A model generated the notes under the pieces. That model saw only the letters and a list, made by a program, of their open reading frames with translations. It searched no databases and had not been told where the DNA came from. Shown in pieces: positions 28,038 to 37,400 of a stretch of DNA of 64,000 bases. A program made the position numbers and the translations under genes. Source of the DNA: Bifidobacterium tsurumiense. Its GTDB lineage: Bacteria; Actinomycetota; Actinomycetes; Actinomycetales; Bifidobacteriaceae. How positions within the stretch are numbered: position 1 is the stretch's first letter; each line of letters starts with the position of its first letter. Where the stretch lies: positions 156,816 to 220,815 of the forward strand of contig NZ_JGZU01000004.1 in NCBI RefSeq assembly GCF_000741765.1, written 5' to 3'.

Positions 28038-28760
28038 ATGGACGAACAACAATTGGATGTGCTACGCGACAAGAACGGACAGGCAATCGCGCAATCAGGC
28101 GATCCTAAGACCGATCTGTCGCCGCCGACGCAAGGTCATGTGGTGGATGAAGAAGAAATGCAAGAGCTTATGGAGCAGTTGCGTGCACAACGTCGTGCTC
28201 ACGGCATGGCCATTGCAGACATTCAATGGGTGAGTACGGCGTTTGAACAATGGCGCTCAGGGCTGACCCGGCATGTTCAAGCGCTTGATCGCGCATCCAT
28301 TGCGGCACTGGCAGTGGGAATGGCACAATCTTTGGCGGTTCGGGACGCACTCATTGTTTCGATGGTAGCCTCAAAGACCGCGCGGTTACCAAACACCATG
28401 AAACGCTTTGTTTCGCGGCCGCATGATTCAAGAAATGCACGATTGATGTGTCATCTACTGGACGAGGCATTCAACAGCGTTGAGAACAAGCCGGATGATG
28501 AGATATGCAAGGCGGGTATGACCATGATGGACGCCATTGTAGATACGGTTCCTGAACGATATGGTGTGCAGCCGCTCGCGGTTGTGGCGTATGCATTGTG
28601 GTGGATGCAAGACGAACAGGCAGACTCGTATGCAAGGCATGCCTTGGCGCTTGACCCTCGTTGCAATTTGGCGTCCATCGTCGTGCAGGCTTTGGAGCAT
28701 GGCATCTATCCCGCCTGGTGCAGGCAAAAGAGCGAGATCCAGCACGGGGAAACGCAATGA
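28038..28760 (+). CDS. DUF4192 family protein
   Basis: 240 residues from ATG 28038 with GGGAGG at 28028-28033. The typical DUF4192 C-terminal text is present (VVAYALWWMQDEQADSYARH, ALALDPRCNLASIVVQAL). The N-terminal ~65 residues are acidic and helical (VVDEEEMQELMEQLRAQRRA). The family is actinobacterial and of unknown function; in this order it commonly precedes the primary sigma factor, as here. The protein is shorter than many DUF4192 members, which often exceed 300 residues. Confidence 0.75.
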   Translation: MDEQQLDVLRDKNGQAIAQSGDPKTDLSPPTQGHVVDEEEMQELMEQLRAQRRAHGMAIADIQWVSTAFEQWRSGLTRHVQALDRASIAALAVGMAQSLAVRDALIVSMVASKTARLPNTMKRFVSRPHDSRNARLMCHLLDEAFNSVENKPDDEICKAGMTMMDAIVDTVPERYGVQPLAVVAYALWWMQDEQADSYARHALALDPRCNLASIVVQALEHGIYPAWCRQKSEIQHGETQ

Positions 28761-29044
28761 GTTGTTGATCTGCTGGAGACTGATGTGGTGAAATCGCGAC
28801 AGGTTGCGAAGGCCTAGATTTTCCGGTGCAAGTCGTTTATTTGCAGGTTGTTGTGCGGGAATCCATGCGCAAAGAATATCGCACAAGCGTACGCTGCTCA
28901 ACAGCAGATGGATTCGCTCGCAAAAAACAATTGGGAATAATCGTCCTTGCAAGATGGTTAACTCCAATAGTTGACGATTTGCCCTTGCCAGAAGTGCGTC
29001 TATGTGCTAGGAGCACCGGCGGCAGGATCATCAGGAGGATAGGT

Positions 29045-30424
29045 TTGGCCACAAAGGAAACGACGGCAACCACGCAACAGGCTGAGCAGGACGAGGCTGT
29101 GAAGCCCAAGAAGCGTACCACTCGTAAGCCGGCTTCCAAGAAGTCGTCCTCCGCCAAGAAGGCGCCGGCGAAGAAGAGCAATGCCAAAGCCAAGGAGTCC
29201 AAGGAACAGGACGAAATCAAGACCCAGGTGGATGACAACGAAGAGTTGGATTCGCAAGAGGATCTTGACGATATTGACGACGACATCGACGTTGATGAAG
29301 GCGATGAGGACGACCTTGACGATGATGGAGACGAAGACGATTTAGACGATGAAGACGCCGAGGATGAGGATGATGGCGAGGACGAGGAACAGAAGCGCCC
29401 TGAGCCAGAAGTCCCCAAGGAAAAGGGTGCTTTCGTTGTCCGTGATGATGACGACGATGACAATCTGACACCTTCCGGAAACCCCAAGCGTCGAGTGGTT
29501 GCAGCAGGTGCGACAGCCGATCCTGTGAAGGATTATCTCAAGCAGATCGGCCGCGTCAGCCTGTTGAATGCAGAGCAGGAAGTCGATCTTTCTGAGCGTA
29601 TCGAAGCCGGCCTGTATGCGCAGCACCTGTTGGATACCGAAATCGACGATATGGACTTCAAGCGCAAGCGTGAATTGAAGTGGGCTGCTTCCGATGGCAA
29701 GAAGGCCAAGGATCACCTTTTGGAAGCAAACCTTCGTCTTGTGGTGTCTCTGGCCAAGCGATACACCGGTCGGGGCATGCTCTTCCTTGATTTGATTCAG
29801 GAAGGCAACCTTGGTCTGATTCGCGCAGTTGAGAAGTTCGATTGGAAAAAGGGCTTCAAATTCTCGACCTATGCAACGTGGTGGATTCGCCAGGCCATAA
29901 CCCGTGCCATGGCTGACCAGGCACGCACGATTCGTGTGCCTGTGCATATGGTGGAAATCATCAATAAGCTGTCCCGAGTCCAGCGCCAGATGCTTCAGGA
30001 TCTTGGTCGTGAACCTACGCCGGATGAGCTGGCACGCGAGCTGGATATGCCTGTTGAGAAGGTCCAGGAAGTGCAGAAATACGGCCGTGAACCGATTTCA
30101 TTGCACACTCCTCTGGGTGAGGACGGCGATTCCGAATTCGGTGATCTGATCGAGGATACCGATGCAATTGCTCCATCCGAGGCCGTGGCCTTCTCGCTAT
30201 TGCAAGAGCAGTTCAAGCAGGTTCTCGAAACGCTGTCTCCACGTGAGGCGGGCGTTATCAAGATGCGTTACGGACTTGAGGATGGGCAGCCCAAGACACT
30301 GGATGATATCGGTCGCGTGTACGGCGTGACTCGTGAGCGTATCCGTCAGATTGAGTCCAAGACCATGTCCAAGCTGCGGCATCCATCTCGTTCCCAGACG
30401 CTGCGAGACTTCCTCGACCAGTGA
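29045..30424 (+). CDS. sigA: primary RNA polymerase sigma factor (sigma-70, RpoD/SigA/HrdB)
   Basis: 459 residues from TTG 29045, chosen because AGGAGG lies at 29033-29038; the open frame back to 28826 lacks a comparable site. The N-terminus is Lys/Ala-rich ([20 protein letters not shown]), then very acidic ([20 protein letters not shown]), the region-1.1-like part seen in actinobacteria. The core regions are complete: 1.2 [16 protein letters not shown], 2.1-2.4 [20 protein letters not shown] then [20 protein letters not shown], 3 [20 protein letters not shown], and 4.2 [20 protein letters not shown]. It directs housekeeping transcription. Confidence 0.97.
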   Translation: MATKETTATTQQAEQDEAVKPKKRTTRKPASKKSSSAKKAPAKKSNAKAKESKEQDEIKTQVDDNEELDSQEDLDDIDDDIDVDEGDEDDLDDDGDEDDLDDEDAEDEDDGEDEEQKRPEPEVPKEKGAFVVRDDDDDDNLTPSGNPKRRVVAAGATADPVKDYLKQIGRVSLLNAEQEVDLSERIEAGLYAQHLLDTEIDDMDFKRKRELKWAASDGKKAKDHLLEANLRLVVSLAKRYTGRGMLFLDLIQEGNLGLIRAVEKFDWKKGFKFSTYATWWIRQAITRAMADQARTIRVPVHMVEIINKLSRVQRQMLQDLGREPTPDELARELDMPVEKVQEVQKYGREPISLHTPLGEDGDSEFGDLIEDTDAIAPSEAVAFSLLQEQFKQVLETLSPREAGVIKMRYGLEDGQPKTLDDIGRVYGVTRERIRQIESKTMSKLRHPSRSQTLRDFLDQ

Positions 30425-30449
30425 TGACTGCTTGAACATACGTCTGAAC

Positions 30450-30488
30450 ATAGGGCGGCATCCTCTGAATCAGTCGATGCCGCCCTAT
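30450..30488 (+). terminator. terminator hairpin after the sigma factor gene
   Basis: A perfect 13-bp stem (ATAGGGCGGCATC at 30450-30462 with 30476-30488) and a 13-base loop, 25 bases after the stop. No U-tract. Confidence 0.75.
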
Positions 30489-30583
30489 CGCGTGTGAGAT
30501 AAACCGGTAAGCCGTACGAGGCGGCCTACTATTATGCCGTTGCGAATGGCTGCGCGGATGAAATTATGTGAATCGGAGTGAGA

Positions 30584-32956
30584 GTGGCTGCTACGAAAGA
30601 ACAGTATGGTGCGAAAAGCCTGACCGTTTTGGAGGGCTTGGACGCTGTACGCAAGCGTCCTGGCATGTACATCGGAACCACCGATAGTCAGGGTCTGATG
30701 CACTGTCTGTGGGAGATTATCGACAATGCAGTCGATGAGGCTCTTGCTGGCGCCTGTGATGACATCGTAGTCACTCTTCATGATGACGGCTCAGTGGAAG
30801 TGGCGGATAATGGCCGCGGCATCCCAGTCGATGTGGAACCGAAGACAGGCCTTACCGGTGTTGAGGTTGTGCTGACCAAACTCCATGCAGGCGCAAAATT
30901 CGGCAACGCATCGTATAACGCCGCTGGCGGTCTGCACGGCGTGGGCTCATCTGTCGTGAACGCGTTGAGTGCACGATTGGATGTTGAAGTCGATAGAGAC
31001 GGTAAAACGCATCATATGGCCTTCCATCAGGGTCATCCTGGAGTGTATGACGATGCGGATCCCGCGCATCCATCGCCGGATGCCCCATTCAAGCGCACGC
31101 GCAAGAACCGACCCACCGAATTAGAAGTGATCGGCAAGGTCTCTCCGAAAAAGACCGGCACCAGGGTGCGGTATTGGGCGGATCCCGAGAGTTTCAACGA
31201 TACAGCGGAATTCAGTTATGAACAGCTGATTGACCGAGTCAGACAAACCAGTTTCCTGGTACCTGGCTTGAGCATAACCGTAATCGATGAGCATATCCCT
31301 GAAGAAGCGGGGAGCTATGTGGAGACCGATGCTGCTCAGGACCCTGAAATTCAGGATTCCAACGCCGGGCAGCAGGGTGAGTCTCAAGTAACTGAACAAT
31401 CAGAGGCGAATCAGGCTCCTTCAGGCGGCGAGCAATTGGGCAATACCGATGCGTCATCAGATTCAGATAATTCAGCCTCTGACGACACGGATACCGAGCA
31501 GCTGGAAAGCATTGGGGATACTGAATCTTCCATCGCATCCGATTCCCAAAGTGCCGCCAAGTACCCACATAAGCGCGTGGAACGGTTCATCCACACGGGC
31601 GGCGTGAAAGATTTCGTTGATTTCTTATCCCGTGGTGAAGCCGTATCGGATATTTGGCATATCACCGGAGAGGACACCTATGTTGAAGAGACTCAGGCGG
31701 TCGGTGAAGGCGGGGAACTGCATGCACAGGAAGTAACCCGAAACTGCGGTGTGGATATTGCCATGAGATGGGTGAATGGCTACGACACCACGATGCGCAG
31801 CTTCGTCAATGTGGTGGAAACTCCTGGCGGCGGCATGCATGTGGATGGATTCATGCAGGGGATTACCAAGCTGGTACGCAAAACGGTCGAGGATAATGCG
31901 CGCAAGCTCAAGGTGAATCTCAAGGACTCCAATACTCGTATCGAACGCGATGATATCATGGCCGGTCTGGTTGCCGTGGTCACCGTTCGCATAGCGGAGC
32001 CGCAGTTCCAAGGGCAGACCAAGGACGTGTTAGGTACGGCACAAGTCAAGCCAATTGTCACGAAGATGACCGAAAAGCAATTCGGCGAGATGATAACCGG
32101 TTCCAAGCGCGGTTTCAAAGAGCAGTCCAATCGCGTGCTGGAAAAGATCGTCGGGGAGATGCATGCCCGAATCCAGGCGCGTAAAACCAAGGAAGTGACG
32201 CGCCGCAAAAATGCTTTGGAATCTGCGTCCATGCCTCCTAAGCTTTCTGACTGCCAGCCGGGCAATGACGATGTCGCAGAACTGTTCATCGTAGAGGGCG
32301 ATTCCGCTTTGGGAACCGCCAAGGCCGCCCGCAACTCGTCCTTCCAGGCATTGCTGCCAATACGAGGAAAGATTCTCAATGTGCAGAAGGCGAGCATTTC
32401 ACAGATGCTTTCCAATAAGGAATGCGCTGCCATTATCCAAGTGGTCGGCGCAGGTTCCGGAGCCAGTTTTGATATTGAACAGGCACGATACAACAAAGTC
32501 GTCATGATGACCGATGCTGATGTGGATGGCGCGCATATCCGTATTCTGTTGCTGACATTGTTCTATCGCTATATGCGTCCGCTGATCGAAAACGGGCGCG
32601 TCTATGCGGCAGTGCCTCCTTTGCATCGCATTGCCTTGGCTGGCAAGCGGAAGGGGGAGTACATCTACACCTATTCCGATGATGAACTCGCCGGAAAACT
32701 TGCGGATCTCAAGCGCCGTCATATCGACTATCATCCTGACATTCAGCGATACAAGGGTCTGGGCGAGATGGACGCCGATCAGCTAGCCGATACCACCATG
32801 GACCCTCGCACACGCATGCTTAGGCGCATCCGCATGGAGGACGCCGAGCAAGCCAGCGAAATATTCTCGTTGTTGATGGGTGACGATGTTCCTCCGCGCA
32901 AGCAGTTCATAGTCGACAACGCCGATGATTTCGACAGGTCAAAGATCGATACCTGA
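30584..32956 (+). CDS. parE: DNA topoisomerase IV subunit B (ParE)
   Basis: 790 residues from GTG 30584 (MAATKEQYGAKSL), with GGAG at 30575-30578; GTG 30578 is the alternative. The ATPase subunit powers chromosome decatenation. The GHKL fold is shown by VRKRPGMYIGTT, EIIDNAVDEALAG, VADNGRGIPVDVEP and AAGGLHGVGSSVVNALS. The TOPRIM part has EGDSALGTAKAARN and DADVDGAHIR; the C-terminal RYKGLGEMDADQL is typical. Between about residues 240 and 325 an acidic Ser/Asp/Glu-rich insert interrupts the transducer domain. Its partner parC is about 6.4 kb downstream on the other strand. Confidence 0.93.
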   Translation: MAATKEQYGAKSLTVLEGLDAVRKRPGMYIGTTDSQGLMHCLWEIIDNAVDEALAGACDDIVVTLHDDGSVEVADNGRGIPVDVEPKTGLTGVEVVLTKLHAGAKFGNASYNAAGGLHGVGSSVVNALSARLDVEVDRDGKTHHMAFHQGHPGVYDDADPAHPSPDAPFKRTRKNRPTELEVIGKVSPKKTGTRVRYWADPESFNDTAEFSYEQLIDRVRQTSFLVPGLSITVIDEHIPEEAGSYVETDAAQDPEIQDSNAGQQGESQVTEQSEANQAPSGGEQLGNTDASSDSDNSASDDTDTEQLESIGDTESSIASDSQSAAKYPHKRVERFIHTGGVKDFVDFLSRGEAVSDIWHITGEDTYVEETQAVGEGGELHAQEVTRNCGVDIAMRWVNGYDTTMRSFVNVVETPGGGMHVDGFMQGITKLVRKTVEDNARKLKVNLKDSNTRIERDDIMAGLVAVVTVRIAEPQFQGQTKDVLGTAQVKPIVTKMTEKQFGEMITGSKRGFKEQSNRVLEKIVGEMHARIQARKTKEVTRRKNALESASMPPKLSDCQPGNDDVAELFIVEGDSALGTAKAARNSSFQALLPIRGKILNVQKASISQMLSNKECAAIIQVVGAGSGASFDIEQARYNKVVMMTDADVDGAHIRILLLTLFYRYMRPLIENGRVYAAVPPLHRIALAGKRKGEYIYTYSDDELAGKLADLKRRHIDYHPDIQRYKGLGEMDADQLADTTMDPRTRMLRRIRMEDAEQASEIFSLLMGDDVPPRKQFIVDNADDFDRSKIDT

Positions 32957-32970
32957 TAACAGTCATGCGC

Positions 32971-33013
32971 TGACTGGGGCTGGCCGTGATTCCTAATCGG
33001 CTCAGCCCCAGTC
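32971..33013 (+). terminator. terminator hairpin after parE
   Basis: An 11-bp perfect outer stem (GACTGGGGCTG at 32971-32981 with CAGCCCCAGTC at 33003-33013) with a further inner GCCG/CGGC pairing. It lies 14 bases after the parE stop. Confidence 0.8.
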
Positions 33014-33181
33014 GCATTTCGGCGCGTTATGCGAGTAGTCCGAATCTAAATCTTCAAATGGCTTATCGGCATGGGACTTGCACGCTATCCGAAGGCGTGT
33101 TGTGTATCTACCGATTGGTAGCATATCGATTAGTTGCTGAAAGTAAGAAATATGCATTGCTGCGTATAAGGAGTCTTCGCC

Positions 33182-34396
33182 ATGGCAAGTTTGCTGCTCG
33201 CCGTAATCTATGTTGCCTTCATAAGTCTCGGTCTACCTGATGGTCTGTTGGGAGCTGCATGGCCGACCATGGGCCCGGATCTGGGTGCACCATTGTCATG
33301 GCAAGGAGGAATATCTGCGGTTATCTCCCTTGGGACCATTACCTCTGCGCTGCTTTCGGACAGGCTTACATTAAAGCTGGGCGCTGGGAAGGTGACCGCG
33401 ATTTCAGTAGGCATGACAGCGGCTGCGCTCTTCGGTTTCTCGGTAGCTCCTAATTATTGGGTGCTCATACTGATGGCAATTCCATATGGCTTAGGTGCCG
33501 GTGGCGTGGATGCTGCCCTGAATAATTATGTCGCCATCCATTACGAGAGCCGACATATGAGCTGGTTGCACTGCATGTGGGGTATTGGTGCATCGGTTGG
33601 CCCGTACATCATGGGCTTTGCCTTGAGCAATGGGCAGGGTTGGCCGTCCGGTTATCGCTATGTCTCCGTGATTCAAGTGGTGCTCACCGCATTGATTCTG
33701 CTGACCTTGCCATTGTGGAAGTCCAGGAATCAAGCGGGGAATGCATCTGCGCAAAGTACTGGCTATTCTGCGGAAAAAAGCGCAGAACAAGCCTCGCAGG
33801 AGGCAAAGCCGTTGGGGCTGCGTGGTGTCGTAGCCATCAAGGGCGCCAAAGAGATTTTGATCATGTTCCTGTGTTATTGCGCCATCGAGTCCACCGCAGG
33901 ACTGTGGGCGAGTAGTTATATGGTGATCCACGGTGGCATGGATCGAGCTTCGGCTGCGACCTGGGCCAGCCTGTTTTACACAGGGATCACGGTCGGTCGT
34001 GCTCTCAGCGGCTTTATGACCATGAAATTCAATGACCCGACCATGATTCGCATCGGCTTAGCGGTTCTTTTTGTGGGTATTGCCGTCATGGTGCTGCCGG
34101 TTCCTGGAAATGGTGCCATCATGGCCGGATTGGTGCTTATCGGGCTTGGTTGCGCACCTATTTATCCTTGTGTCATCCATTCCACGCCGGCATATTTTGG
34201 TGCAGATAAATCCCAAGCCATAATCGGCGTTCAGATGGCTTCCGCATATGTTGGCTCGCTGGCTGCGCCGCCGATATTCGGCGTGATTGCGGAATATGTC
34301 ACCATTGACTCATTCCCTGTGTATATGCTCGCCTTCTTGCTGCTCATGGTCTTTATGCACGAACAATTGCGCCGCAAGCGTCCGGTAGAGATGTGA
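33182..34396 (+). CDS. MFS transporter, fucose-permease-like
   Basis: 404 residues with AAGGAG about 10 bases before ATG 33182. It has about twelve hydrophobic helices in two halves, joined by a loop of charged residues around 175-205 (AEKSAEQASQEAKPLGLRG). The N-terminal text LGLPDGLLGAAWPTMGPDLG and the loop ALLSDRLTLKLGAGKV fit the FucP/YhjX-like branch of sugar MFS carriers. Substrate unknown. A small dyad CTACC-GATT-GGTAG sits at about 33108-33121 in the promoter region. The Lhr helicase gene starts 16 bases after the stop, so the two may be co-transcribed. Confidence 0.85.
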   Translation: MASLLLAVIYVAFISLGLPDGLLGAAWPTMGPDLGAPLSWQGGISAVISLGTITSALLSDRLTLKLGAGKVTAISVGMTAAALFGFSVAPNYWVLILMAIPYGLGAGGVDAALNNYVAIHYESRHMSWLHCMWGIGASVGPYIMGFALSNGQGWPSGYRYVSVIQVVLTALILLTLPLWKSRNQAGNASAQSTGYSAEKSAEQASQEAKPLGLRGVVAIKGAKEILIMFLCYCAIESTAGLWASSYMVIHGGMDRASAATWASLFYTGITVGRALSGFMTMKFNDPTMIRIGLAVLFVGIAVMVLPVPGNGAIMAGLVLIGLGCAPIYPCVIHSTPAYFGADKSQAIIGVQMASAYVGSLAAPPIFGVIAEYVTIDSFPVYMLAFLLLMVFMHEQLRRKRPVEM

Positions 34397-34412
34397 TGCC
34401 ATAATCGAACAT

Positions 34413-37400
34413 ATGTACGACGGGCTTGAAGGATTCTCTGAGGTTACTGCACAGTGGTTTGCGCATTCCTTCTCTCATCCCACGCAAGTGCAGCGGAAGG
34501 CGTGGCCAGCCATTCGCAGGGGAGATCATGTGCTTGCCATAGCTCCCACAGGATCAGGCAAGACCTTAAGCGCATTTCTTTGGGCCATCGATCGACTCAT
34601 CAACGATCAACTCAAATATCGAGAACAACGGAACGCGACCAAGAAAGGCAAGCGGCGAAAAGGCGTCAAAGTCCTTTATATTTCCCCGCTGAAGGCACTT
34701 GGCGTCGACGTGGCCAAGAATTTGCAGATCCCGCTCGAAGGCATAGCCGAAGCGTGCAAGTCACATCTCGGGATTGAGCCTGATATTCGAGTTGCCATGA
34801 GAAGCGGCGACAGCACGGCTCAAGAAAGGCGAAGCATCGTCAGCCGACCGCCTGATATCTTGGTGACCACACCGGAATCCTTGTTCTTGATGCTGACTTC
34901 CAAAGCGCGGCGCATCTTGGAAACGGTGGATACCGTTATTGTCGATGAAGTCCATGCGGTGGCAGGCAGCAAACGAGGAGCTCATCTGGCGCTCAGCTTG
35001 GAGAGGCTGGAAACCAACGCACAGCATCGTATTCAACGAATCGGGTTATCGGCCACTGTCCGTCCGGTCGACGAAGCGGCTCGGTGGTTGGGCGGTGACA
35101 GAAAAGTCAACATCATCGATGCCGGTACTCGCCTTGACATGGATATTCGGGTGGTCGAGCCGCTCGCAGATATGAGGGATACTGCAAATTCAACTGCTTC
35201 ATCCTCGATTCATGCCGCAGCCGCGCCCCGTTCCAATATGCCCGCACCTCGAATAACCGGTGTGACTCCGGCCATGCAGCGGCTTGCCGAGCGCAATCAG
35301 CAATATGAAAACTCGAAGGTGTCTGACGCTTCAGCGTCGAATGCTCAAGCGTCAGAGCAATGGCAATTGCCCACGCAACAACATGGCAGTGTGACCAATG
35401 CATCCGTATGGCCGGCGATAGAGCACAGCGTTCTGGAAGAGATCCTCAAGCATCGCACCACATTGGTATTTGTGAATTCACGGGGCTTAGCAGAACGCTT
35501 GACTGCACGATTAAATGACGCATATGCCGAAATGCACAGTGCTCATAAGGAAGCTGCGCAAACCTCCGAAACAGCAGATGACACCAGGCACCACAGTTCA
35601 TTGATGGGGCCGACTTCGATGCTGGTGAATACGGGTCATACATCGCCAATAGCCATGGTGCATCATGGCTCAGTTTCCAAGGAGAGGCGCGCCGATATTG
35701 AACATCGCCTCAAACAAGGCCGGCTGCGTTGTGTTGTGGCAACCTCAAGCCTGGAACTCGGCATCGATATGGGAAGTATCGATTTGGTGATTCAGATCGC
35801 GCCACCCTTATCCGTATCGTCAGGTTTGCAACGCATAGGCAGGGCTGATCATACTGTGGGCGGCAAACCCAAGGCATTGATGTATCCACTGACCCGTGAG
35901 CAGATCATCACGATGACGGCAAGTGTGGAGAGCATGAGAGCCGGTGAACTCGAACGCATGGCTGTGCCCAGCAATCCACTTGATATCTTGGCTCAACAAA
36001 CCGTTGCGGCAGCGGCTTTGGAAAGCCTGAATCCTGATGAATGGTATGCAACGGTTTTGCGTTCTGCGCCATTCGCGCATTTGGATCGAGAGTCATTCGA
36101 TTCGGTTCTCGGCATGATGACTGGTGCTTATAACAGTGAAGATTTTTCTGTGTTCAGGCCGCCACTCGACAAAGATACCGAGACGGGAAGCATTATTGCT
36201 CGGCCTGGTGCGCAACGCCTGGCGGTGACCAGTGGCGGAACCATACCAGATCGCGGCATGTACACCGTATTGATGCCGAAATCCGATTCTTCATCGGCTC
36301 CACGCCGTGTTGGTGAGTTGGATGAGGAAATGGTCTATGAATCTCGCGTAGGCGATGTGATTACTCTCGGCACTTCTTCCTGGCGTATTCAAGAGATAAC
36401 CCGTGACCGAGTGCTTGTGGTTCCCGCACCGGGTCAACGTGCACGATTGCCGTTTTGGCATGGCGAAGGCAATGGACGGGATGCCGATTTTGCGAGTGCG
36501 GAAGGGCGATTGTTGCGCGATCTTTCGCATGGGTTGATGGCAACGAACAAAGCACAGCAGGATTCAGCAGTTTTTCAAGTGGCGGAGGCATCGAACGATC
36601 CGCCAAGACCAGGCGCTGCCCTTGCTGAGGAACAAGGTCATTTTCCAATATCGCAACCCACATTTCAAAACGACATAGTATCCAGATTGCGAAGCGACGG
36701 TCTGGATAACAATGCCATAGCAAATCTTGCCCAGCTCTTGGTAGAACAGCGTAGCGCCACAGGAATCATCCCCGACGATAGACGAATCGTTGTCGAACGA
36801 TATAAAGATGAAGAGGATGATTGGATGGTGGTAGTGCATTCTCCCTATGGCAGGAGAGTGCATGAGCCGTGGGCGCTCGCTTTGACATCGCTGTTATACC
36901 AACGTTTTGGCGTGGATGGGGAAATCCACGCTGCTGATGATGGCATTGTGATTCGTCTTCCTGATGGCGTCCATCCCTCGGTTATCGTTGACATATTGCG
37001 TTGCGATAGTGAGGACCTGCGCAGAATAGTTCAGGAACATGTTGGGCAGACCGTTTTGTTCGCAGCCCGTTTCCGCGAATGTGCTGCGCGCTCGCTGTTT
37101 CTTGCACGAACACGCCCTGGCAAACGAGTTCCGCTGTGGCAACAACGATTACGAGCATCCCAGCTGTTGTCAGTGGCTAAACGGCAGGCGCATTTCCCGC
37201 TACTGCTTGAAACCGCACGAGAGTGCCTGCAAGATGTATATGATTTACCCGCCTTGGTTGCGATTATGGACCAGTTGCAAACGGGAACCATAACCATCTC
37301 GGAAGTCGAGACTACGACCCCTTCTCCTTTTGCGCAACGGATTTTATTCGGCTTCCTTGGCGATGTGATGTATCAGGGCGATATGCCGCAAGCCGAGCGC

